NCBI RefSeq assembly: GCF_021184045.1
Contig: NZ_CP073710.1
Span: 1,560,685-1,624,684 of the forward strand
Length of the DNA stretch: 64,000 nucleotides
Direction of reading: 5' to 3'
Origin: Methanococcoides orientis
GTDB taxonomy: Archaea; Halobacteriota; Methanosarcinia; Methanosarcinales; Methanosarcinaceae
Part shown: piece after piece, positions 26,063-32,429 of the stretch
Layout: each line of letters opens with the position of its first letter
Numbering within the stretch: position 1 is the first letter of the stretch
Notes under the pieces: model-generated
Seen by the model: only the letters and a program-made list of their open reading frames with translations
The model's database searches: none
What the model was told of the DNA's origin: nothing
Translations under genes and position numbers: made by a program

Positions 26063-27064
26063 TCAGATCTCTTCTGATTCCATATCGATACCTGTAATGG
26101 TATCAGTGTTAAGATCAAAAACAACTGCCTTCTGACCATCTGAATAAATATCTATTTTTTGGGAAGCGTTGATCTTACCGATCACAGCCGCAGTAATTCC
26201 AACATCCTCAAATATCCGGATGCATTCATCACAGTTCTCCGGCTTTGCAGTTAAAATATAACCGGTTGCAGGATAGATCTTAAGCCACTGTTCCAGCTCA
26301 AGGCCTTCCGGCATGGGTATCTTTGTAACATCCACAGATGCACCGACCTTGCTGGTCTCACACAGCATGCCAAGCGTTCCCACAGTTCCCGGATTACTGA
26401 TATCCTTCCCTGCTGTAAGCAGCTTCTTCTCAGCAAGGGTCTGCATCACAAGGAAACGGTCGCGAACGGTCTGGTCATCCTTAAAGGAAGTGGTATCCCA
26501 GCTGTAAGGGGAATTCTTGCCTACACGGCCGTCCATATCATAGGCAGCTATTACTGCATCTCCCGGCCTTGCCATGTCACTTCTTACAATGCAGTCCTTC
26601 TTTGCAACACCAATGATAGCAACACCAAGTGAATTGTATGGAGTGTCAGGATGAACATGCCCCCCAACCATGGGGACACCGAACTTCTTTACTCCGTCCT
26701 TGATACCACGCATCATCTCTTTGCATGCTTCCGTATCGCAGGACGACATCACGTTGACCATTGCAACAGGCCTACCACCCATTGCTGATATGTCATTGAC
26801 ATTCACAACTACGGATGTGTATCCTGTCCACCAGGGGCTCTCAAGCGCTATCCTTCCCCATATCGCATCAGCAGCGAACAGTATGACCTCATCCCCGCCA
26901 GTATCGAGTACCGCGGCATCATCTCCGAAATCCACGATGGTCTCGCCATATTCGCTGCGCACTTCATCGAACATATTGACAATATCAGCTATTGGTTTCT
27001 TGCGGGTCACACCTTCAAAGTTTCGAAGGTTTGCAGCCAGTTGTTCAATATCCAAGTATATCAT
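26063..27064 (-). CDS. Methanogenesis marker protein 2 (AIR synthase-like)
   Basis: The 333-residue protein is of the PurM/ThiL/SelD ATP-binding fold: VDFGDDAAVLDTGGDEV near the N-terminus, VVVNVNDISAMGGRPVAM and VPMVGGHVHPDTPY. It matches methanogenesis marker 2, present in essentially all methanogens and of unknown reaction. It probably activates a small substrate with ATP for methanogen cofactor or enzyme maturation (inference). It lies 33 bp downstream of nifB on the same strand and the pair may form an operon. The length is normal. Confidence 0.88.
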   Translation of the reverse strand: MIYLDIEQLAANLRNFEGVTRKKPIADIVNMFDEVRSEYGETIVDFGDDAAVLDTGGDEVILFAADAIWGRIALESPWWTGYTSVVVNVNDISAMGGRPVAMVNVMSSCDTEACKEMMRGIKDGVKKFGVPMVGGHVHPDTPYNSLGVAIIGVAKKDCIVRSDMARPGDAVIAAYDMDGRVGKNSPYSWDTTSFKDDQTVRDRFLVMQTLAEKKLLTAGKDISNPGTVGTLGMLCETSKVGASVDVTKIPMPEGLELEQWLKIYPATGYILTAKPENCDECIRIFEDVGITAAVIGKINASQKIDIYSDGQKAVVFDLNTDTITGIDMESEEI

Positions 27065-27097
27065 TCCCTTGTGTAGTTCAGGCAGAACAGAAGAAGA

Positions 27098-28036
27098 TCA
27101 TTCTTCATGTTCCTTCTTTTTGATAGACTCCATCTTGATAACGTTCCTGCGCTCCTCGCTCATCTGAGAGAGGTCCTTTCCAATAAGACCATATGCATCA
27201 GACCTGCACTGGCGGCAGTGGCGCATCTGCTGCACATAAGGCTCACAGATAGCCTGTACTTCCTTGCGCTCTTTCTCAGAAGGTGGCTCCATGCCTGCAA
27301 ACTTTGCCTGACAGATAAGAGGCATGATGTTCATAATAAAGACACCAAGCTCACGTACTTTCTTTGCAACCTCTAAAATGTGGTCCTTATTGATCTCAGG
27401 TATAAGCACAGTATTGATCTTAACAACAAGTCCGGCATCAACTGCCATCTTGATGCCTTCAAGTTGATTATGTATCAGGATCTCTGCAGCCTCAACACCT
27501 GTGTAAGACTTGCCTTTGTAAGCTATATGGTCCACGATCTTTGCCTGGATCTCAGGATCGATAGCATTAAGGGTCACAGTCAGTGTACTCACACCAACCC
27601 TCAGAATATCTTCCATCTTGTCCGGAAGCGCCAAACCATTGGTACTAAGGCAAAGGGTAACATCCGGGAATTCGTTCTTGATAAGTTCAAGGGCCTCAAA
27701 GGTCTCATCGTTAGCAAGAGGATCGCCAGGACCTGCTACTGCAACTACCTTGATGAAAGGATAATCCTTGAGAACGTTCCTTGTCTTTTCAAGCGCTTCC
27801 TGAGGAGTCAGAACTTCACTAGTCACTCCCGGACGGCTTTCATTGACACAATCGAACTTACGGTCACAATAATTGCACTGGATGTTGCACTTCGGGGCCA
27901 CAGCCAGGTGGATACGACCATATTTGTGCTGTGCATCCTTATTGTAGCATGGGTGTTCTGAGATCTTTCTCATAACATCAAGATCAACACCATTCTCATC
28001 GTGACATTCCTCAGGAATTTTATCAGTATCAGGCAA
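27098..28036 (-). CDS. nifB: Radical SAM protein NifB (minimal form)
   Basis: I choose the TTG at 28036 (312 residues, starting LPDTDKIPEECHD) because GGAGGAG lies 6 bases upstream. The longer ATG at 28078 has no ribosome site. NifB features are visible: ISEHPCYNKDAQHKYGRIHL, the cluster motif CNIQCNYC, and the C-terminal CRQCRSDAYGLIG. It lacks the NifX-like C-terminal domain, as in most methanogens. NifB builds the 8Fe-9S-C NifB-co core of nitrogenase cofactor. No nitrogenase genes are in this window, so the role may be nitrogen fixation elsewhere or another cofactor. Confidence 0.88.
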   Translation of the reverse strand: MPDTDKIPEECHDENGVDLDVMRKISEHPCYNKDAQHKYGRIHLAVAPKCNIQCNYCDRKFDCVNESRPGVTSEVLTPQEALEKTRNVLKDYPFIKVVAVAGPGDPLANDETFEALELIKNEFPDVTLCLSTNGLALPDKMEDILRVGVSTLTVTLNAIDPEIQAKIVDHIAYKGKSYTGVEAAEILIHNQLEGIKMAVDAGLVVKINTVLIPEINKDHILEVAKKVRELGVFIMNIMPLICQAKFAGMEPPSEKERKEVQAICEPYVQQMRHCRQCRSDAYGLIGKDLSQMSEERRNVIKMESIKKKEHEE

Positions 28037-28111
28037 AGTTTCTCCTCCAGAATAAATAATATGAAGTCTGCAATTCAATTAGAACCGTTATAGATATAGG
28101 TTGTGGAGAGA

Positions 28112-28462
28112 TCACTCCAAACCATTCAGTTCACACCACTTACCATGGCCTTCCCATACCTTCACAGAAAGGGGATAGCCAAGATTTTCTGAGAGGTCAG
28201 CATGAATTTGCTCACACATGTTCTCTGCACTCGGGAAAGGAAGAATATCATTAAGGAGTTTGTGGTCATACTTCTTCAGGATCTCACGTACGGTCTTCTT
28301 GATCTCATAGAAATCCATGACCATCCCATTTTCCTTTTTCTCACCTTCAAGAACGATCTCGATCTTGTAGGTATGCCCGTGGACGATACCACATGTCTCA
28401 TGTTCAGGCAAATAGTGTGCACTATCAATGTGTTCTATTATTCCAAGTCTCATTTTTGTCAT
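28112..28462 (-). CDS. queD: 6-carboxytetrahydropterin synthase (QueD)
   Basis: The 116-residue protein has the QueD/PTPS fold: zinc-binding His residues in IDSAHYLPEHETCGIVHGHTY (Cys28-like catalytic Cys within ETCG), then VMDFYEIKK and DHKLLND. It makes 6-carboxy-5,6,7,8-tetrahydropterin in the preQ0 pathway. The ATG at 28462 overlaps the queE stop (TAATG), so it is the last gene of the queC-DUF366-queE-queD operon. In archaea preQ0 serves archaeosine in tRNA. Confidence 0.92.
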   Translation of the reverse strand: MTKMRLGIIEHIDSAHYLPEHETCGIVHGHTYKIEIVLEGEKKENGMVMDFYEIKKTVREILKKYDHKLLNDILPFPSAENMCEQIHADLSENLGYPLSVKVWEGHGKWCELNGLE

Positions 28463-29181
28463 TATAAACAACCCCACATCTTATGTGTTTGAGGAATTAT
28501 CAACGTATCTATCGAATCAAGCAGATCGTTCTGTAGCTTGAGCATAACATCAATTTCAGGAGCAAGATGCTTCTGAGTCACCGGTTGTAGTACCACACAG
28601 GACACATATCCTGAAATTGAATCAACAATGTTCAATATGTCATCGGATACTGTGTTCTTTGTAATGACCAGTTTACAGAAACACTCCCGATCCTTTGTGT
28701 TCCGTAGAGTACGGAAGCATTCGAATGTCCTTTCGAGATGGGATTCAAAATCCTCACCTTCGAACTCATCAATAAGCTTTACGTCCCCTGAAACATAGGA
28801 GACCTTGTCACTGATCTTCTTTGCCATATCCGGAAGGGTCATATTGGACTCCAGGTAAAGTGGCCTTGAAACATCCATCTCTGCAATGAAATCTGCCTCG
28901 AGAAGAGGCTCTCCGCCTGTAAGTGATATCGAATGGACGTTCTCATAACTGTTCAGCAGCTCACTGACAGTTTCCACATCAAGAGGATTTGGCAATTCCT
29001 GGAAGTCGTTCGTCCCAGGGACCTTTTCAAAGTTACAGAAAGCCGGCCTCTCAACATTCGTGTCACAATAAGAACAGTTGAGATTGCATCCAACGAACCT
29101 TACGAAAGCCTGCCTCACGCCCACATGAGGACCTTCACCCTGAACAGAGCAGAATATCTCACTGATCGGCACCTGCATCAT
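28462..29181 (-). CDS. queE: 7-carboxy-7-deazaguanine synthase (QueE)
   Basis: The 239-residue radical SAM enzyme starts ISEIFCSVQGEGPHVGVRQA and has the cluster motif CNLNCSYCD, followed by the SAM-binding SLTGGEPLL. It rearranges 6-carboxytetrahydropterin to 7-carboxy-7-deazaguanine. It overlaps the DUF366 gene by four bases (ATGA) and queD by one. Two adjacent ATG codons (29181 and 29178) are both usable, after GGATGTGG. The length is in the normal range. Confidence 0.93.
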   Translation of the reverse strand: MMQVPISEIFCSVQGEGPHVGVRQAFVRFVGCNLNCSYCDTNVERPAFCNFEKVPGTNDFQELPNPLDVETVSELLNSYENVHSISLTGGEPLLEADFIAEMDVSRPLYLESNMTLPDMAKKISDKVSYVSGDVKLIDEFEGEDFESHLERTFECFRTLRNTKDRECFCKLVITKNTVSDDILNIVDSISGYVSCVVLQPVTQKHLAPEIDVMLKLQNDLLDSIDTLIIPQTHKMWGCL

Positions 29182-29735
29182 ACCACATCCAGTGGTCGAG
29201 ACTTGCGAAGGTCCTTTTCGATATCTTCGAACTCGGCCACATATCTGTTCGCTATGTCCTCGAGAAGTCCGACTGCCTTTACCTCATCGAGCCCGTTATC
29301 TGTAAGATTACCATAAAAATAATGGAAAACATTGATCCCGAAGTGGATCTTCTGGGATACCGCAGAAGTGCTTGCAATGGAGATGGTCAGCTTTTTTCCA
29401 TTCACGAAAAGATCATCACCCTGCCTTGTTGTCATGATACCGCTATCCAGAAGTGCCTCTGCAACGATCGCAGTGAACAACCTCTGCCTTGCATAGACGA
29501 GCTTAAGATCAGTAGAGTCAAAGTGTTCTATGAGGAAATGGAGCATGTCAGTAGAGTAAATGGAATCGCCCATCCTCTTGTCCTCAAGGTCGATCATATG
29601 CTCGAGCTTAACATCACAGCCGCCTCTGAAAGCAACGATGGAGTCATGCTGGATACCTTTCAGGTTGTATGCCCACAAAGAAGATATCTGGCTTCCATCA
29701 TAATCCGTTTTTTCATCAAGAATAATACTTTCCAT
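29178..29735 (-). CDS. DUF366 family protein of the preQ0 operon
   Basis: I start at the ATG at 29735 (185 residues, MESIILDEKTDYDG) after AAAGGTG. The protein shows the DUF366 pattern YDGSQISSLWAYNLKG and the lysine/arginine-bearing FRGGCDVKLEHMIDLEDK, and is soluble. DUF366 genes are found with que genes in archaea, pointing to a role in deazaguanine or tRNA modification. Its reaction is unknown to me. It sits between queC and queE, with 19 bases after queC. Confidence 0.8.
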   Translation of the reverse strand: MESIILDEKTDYDGSQISSLWAYNLKGIQHDSIVAFRGGCDVKLEHMIDLEDKRMGDSIYSTDMLHFLIEHFDSTDLKLVYARQRLFTAIVAEALLDSGIMTTRQGDDLFVNGKKLTISIASTSAVSQKIHFGINVFHYFYGNLTDNGLDEVKAVGLLEDIANRYVAEFEDIEKDLRKSRPLDVV

Positions 29736-29754
29736 ATAAGCACCTTTATTATCT

Positions 29755-30447
29755 TTAAACATCCAGCCTTACCATAAGGGGGTCCTTCAGACCAGCTTCA
29801 TGGAAAGCACGCGCACGCCTTACGCAGCTTTCACATACACCGCATGGCTTATCTTCACCGTGGTAACAGCTCCAGCTCCACTCCAGTGGTGCCTTTGCCT
29901 CAATTGCTTCATGAACTATGCTTTTTTTGTCCATATCGATAAGAGGTGCAAGAACCTCCACACCATTTGCAGTCGAATAGGAAAAACACCTGTCAGAAGC
30001 ATCAACGAACTCTTTGGAGTTGTCAGGGAATGTTTTTGCTTCCTCCCCGTTGAATCCCGCAATAACAGTATCGCAATCATAGCTTTCAGCAAAGCTTGCT
30101 GCAATATTCAGGAAAACACCGTTCCTGTTAGGAACCCATACACTCTTTGCGGAATCTTCAGTAACACTTTCATTTTTCCCGGAAAGATCATCGACCGATA
30201 GCTCAGGAACATCCACTTCCTCGTTCACAAGGGATGTGTTCGTAATATCCTTTAACCAGTCTAAAAGGATGATCCTGTGCTCTATACCATAATGATCACA
30301 AATTGCTTTTGAATAATCGATCTCCCTCCTGACAGAGCGCTGACCATAATCGAATGTTAGGGCAAGGACCACATCGGAGGACTTTTGTGCAATTGCAAGA
30401 GCAGCCACAGAATCAAGACCACTGCTCATTAATGTTACAGCTCTCAT
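29755..30447 (-). CDS. queC: 7-cyano-7-deazaguanine (preQ0) synthase (QueC)
   Basis: I start at the ATG at 30447 (230 residues) after a GGAG site; the longer frame has a hydrophobic tail that does not fit. The ATP-pyrophosphatase P-loop reads [16 protein letters not shown]. The zinc cysteines appear in [20 protein letters not shown]. QueC converts 7-carboxy-7-deazaguanine to preQ0 with ammonia and ATP. It is the first gene of the que operon and is followed by DUF366, queE and queD. The archaeal end product is probably archaeosine at tRNA position 15. Confidence 0.93.
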   Translation of the reverse strand: MRAVTLMSSGLDSVAALAIAQKSSDVVLALTFDYGQRSVRREIDYSKAICDHYGIEHRIILLDWLKDITNTSLVNEEVDVPELSVDDLSGKNESVTEDSAKSVWVPNRNGVFLNIAASFAESYDCDTVIAGFNGEEAKTFPDNSKEFVDASDRCFSYSTANGVEVLAPLIDMDKKSIVHEAIEAKAPLEWSWSCYHGEDKPCGVCESCVRRARAFHEAGLKDPLMVRLDV

Positions 30448-30589
30448 GAGGAATCTCCAAAGAAATAATAAGATATTACCCAAGTAATACCCCAGTATTA
30501 TTTAAAGGTGGCGAAAAAAAGGCTGATAAATAGATAAAACTAAAAATAAACAATCACAAAAATAATTTTTAAAAAAAAATAGAAGATCC

Positions 30590-30742
30590 TCAGGCCGATG
30601 CACTTTGGTTACTGCCGCCTGAAGAACCTCCACCCGCAGATTCAAGACAGTGTATAGTACAATACATATGCTTTTTCACATGAGTGTCATATACAATGAT
30701 CTCGCTTCCACAATGTTCACAATATACTTTTACAAGTTCCAT
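30590..30742 (-). CDS. Small zinc-ribbon-like protein, 50 residues
   Basis: A short but well-supported gene: GGTGGT lies five bases before the ATG. The peptide starts MELVKVYCEHCGSEIIVYD and contains CTIHC further on, giving CxxC and CxxxC pairs that would bind one zinc ion. It ends in a Gly/Ser-rich tail. This is too short for most automatic calls. The function is unknown; a nucleic-acid or protein-binding role is a guess. A long T-run on the minus strand just beyond the stop (30562-30580 region) probably ends the transcript. Confidence 0.65.
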   Translation of the reverse strand: MELVKVYCEHCGSEIIVYDTHVKKHMYCTIHCLESAGGGSSGGSNQSASA

Positions 30743-30931
30743 TTGTACCACCACGGTTTATTTTTTTCTTTGTAAAAGGAACAGAGCATTAGTCCCGAAA
30801 AACTAATACTGGAATGCAATTGTCGGGAATTCAAGGATCTCCAACATCCCATTTGATACGGTCAGAAATACAGTATAAACTCCCGTTCTTTGTTAAACAT
30901 ATCTAAACTCGGAAATGCTTGATTCCTCGTT

Positions 30932-31015
30932 ACCACCACCATTTGTACCCAATTAAGATATTGGCGATATTTGTATATAAATATATCTATAGAGAACTGT
31001 ATGCTCATAATTATG
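30932..31015 (-). promoter_or_regulatory. Orphan copy of the surface-gene promoter/leader
   Basis: On the minus strand this segment aligns with the region just upstream of the 382-residue surface gene. Shared parts are the ATAGATATATTTATATA TATA region, GCCAAT-TCTTAATTGGGTA, and the GGTGGTGGT ribosome site. The expected surface-protein start codon and coding sequence are missing here; the frame after GGTGGTGGT soon stops. It probably marks a lost third surface-protein gene or now drives the small zinc protein gene. Confidence 0.55.
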
Positions 31016-31055
31016 AGGAGGTAGCTATATGAAATTGCTTAAAAAAGAAACGGTT

Positions 31056-31082
31056 GAACAGGAAATAAAATGAAACCTGTTC
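31056..31082 (-). terminator. Hairpin after the 382-residue surface gene
   Basis: A 7-bp inverted repeat GAACAGG / CCTGTTC, read on the minus strand, is followed by a T-rich tract (TTTCTTTTTT). It begins about 20 bases after the stop codon. A similar ACAGG/CCTGT hairpin follows the neighbouring surface gene at 32381-32403, suggesting both gene ends were duplicated together. Confidence 0.5.
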
Positions 31083-31102
31083 TCAATTGTATTTACTAAA
31101 GC

Positions 31103-32251
31103 TTACAACCATACATAATGGATCAGGTCCTCATCATAGACACTCTTATCATTATAGAAAGCAGTGACGTTGGCAAGGATCACCTCAGGCTGATTACGTT
31201 CAGTCTTACCATTTGCAGTGTAGGACCACCTTTCATTGGGCTCGAGGATATTATCAGCATCAACTGTGATACGATCAATGGAAATTGAAGAACTATTATC
31301 CTGCACCTTAACATCTGTGAGATTCACATTACCGGTGTTGGTTACATTATAGGTCCATTCAAATTCCAAACAATGTATCTGTAGATCAGAACCAGAATCA
31401 CTAATATATGATTCAATATCGATTGATGCATTCACACCGAAGTAGTAGCTGACATCTGAAGCATTAACATAGGCTCCAGTATAAGTTGTAGAAGCCGTTA
31501 CATTGTTAACACGAGGACCTTCCAGAGAGGCATGGATAGCACTAAAGCTGTCATTATACTCGCCGACACCAAGTGAAGCGATAATGTAGATATCATCTAC
31601 CCCATCATCAATAATCGAAACATTGGTTAGTGGAACATCACCGGTGTTGCTGACATTATAAGACCAGACAATAGGCGATCCAACTTCAACTTCATAGGAA
31701 GAAGGATCGGCAAGTTTGACAATACTCAAAGAAGGATTAGCAGTTACATTGATGCAATCCTCAACTATTTTAGTATCATTGCCATCTTTGTTCGTTACAG
31801 TCAAAGATACGTTGTAAATGCCTTCTTTAGTGTAAACATGAACAAACGTGGAAGCATTTGAATCCTCATCACCATCACCATCCACATCCCACGAATATTC
31901 ATCAGCATTGCTGGACAGATCCGTGAAGTTTACAGTTAATGGTACAACGCCTGACCGGCGATCAACGGTGAAATTCGCTACTGGAAATACTGGTTCTTCA
32001 ACAACTTCCTCGGACTTATGATGACCAGGGGATACCCAGATACCAGGCTCTTCTTTGTCACCTTCTTTCACTGAAATGTTTAACTCGCTCGATTCAGGAG
32101 CAGGGTCATCCCATTCCGAGTAATTCGTCTCAGGAGTGTTATTTGTCACCTCAGGAGGAAGCTCCGGAGAATTTGTTGAAATGCTAGTCAGCCCACTCAG
32201 GAGCAAGACAATCAATGCTAAGAAACCCATAGGTTTGATTATAGAGTTCAT
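31103..32251 (-). CDS. Secreted surface protein with PKD domain and DUF11-like repeats
   Basis: The 382-residue protein has a Sec signal peptide (~1-27, GFLALIVLLLSGLTSISTN). A PKD domain lies at ~92-170 (VPLTVNFTDLSSNADEYSWDV), then two DUF11/DUF7507-type immunoglobulin-like repeats (VWSYNVSNTGDVPLTNVS and FEWTYNVTNTGNVNLTDVK). It is rich in N-x-S/T sites, consistent with glycosylated cell-envelope proteins. No C-terminal membrane anchor is seen. It shares signal peptide, promoter and repeat type with the 902-residue neighbour, so the pair arose by duplication. GGTGGTGG precedes the ATG. Adhesion or S-layer association is inference. Confidence 0.75.
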   Translation of the reverse strand: MNSIIKPMGFLALIVLLLSGLTSISTNSPELPPEVTNNTPETNYSEWDDPAPESSELNISVKEGDKEEPGIWVSPGHHKSEEVVEEPVFPVANFTVDRRSGVVPLTVNFTDLSSNADEYSWDVDGDGDEDSNASTFVHVYTKEGIYNVSLTVTNKDGNDTKIVEDCINVTANPSLSIVKLADPSSYEVEVGSPIVWSYNVSNTGDVPLTNVSIIDDGVDDIYIIASLGVGEYNDSFSAIHASLEGPRVNNVTASTTYTGAYVNASDVSYYFGVNASIDIESYISDSGSDLQIHCLEFEWTYNVTNTGNVNLTDVKVQDNSSSISIDRITVDADNILEPNERWSYTANGKTERNQPEVILANVTAFYNDKSVYDEDLIHYVWL

Positions 32252-32345
32252 ACTAAACCACCACCTTTTATACCCAATTAAGAGATTGGCGGGATTTATA
32301 TATAAATATATCTATAGATCATTGCATACTTATGATGATAATAAT
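32252..32345 (-). promoter_or_regulatory. Promoter/leader of the 382-residue surface gene
   Basis: The minus strand reads ATAGATATATTTATATATAAA (TATA region near 32300-32316), then a segment shared with the copies at 30932 and 35139, then GGTGGTGG and the ATG. The spacing of TATA box to start fits a leader of about 40 bases. Confidence 0.6.
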
Positions 32346-32380
32346 GACTTTTGAGTTATAAATCAAAAAAGAAGAGAGGA

Positions 32381-32403
32381 ACAGGCCACTAAATTAAACC
32401 TGT
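32381..32403 (-). terminator. Hairpin after the 902-residue surface gene
   Basis: ACAGG / CCTGT form a five-pair stem, read on the minus strand 27 bases after the stop codon, followed by a T-rich tract (CTTCTTTTTTG). It resembles the hairpin after the neighbouring surface gene. Confidence 0.4.
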
Positions 32404-32429
32404 CCTGCAAACATCGTTAAAAATCAAGA

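Larger units (their letters stand above)
30743..31102. other. 360-bp intergenic region with an orphan promoter copy
   Basis: This spacer holds an orphan copy of the surface-gene promoter segment (30932-31015) and a terminator hairpin (31056-31082) for the minus-strand surface gene to its right, both listed separately. The 190 bp between the promoter copy and the small zinc protein gene have only short frames. A 14-codon ATG frame at 31029-31073 follows AGGAGG but overlaps the terminator and is unlikely to be a gene. Confidence 0.4.

Noticed and set aside
31029-31073. A 14-codon frame beginning with ATG after a perfect AGGAGG
   Set aside because: It overlaps the minus-strand terminator hairpin of the surface gene, is extremely short and encodes only MKLLKKETVEQEIK; most likely chance.
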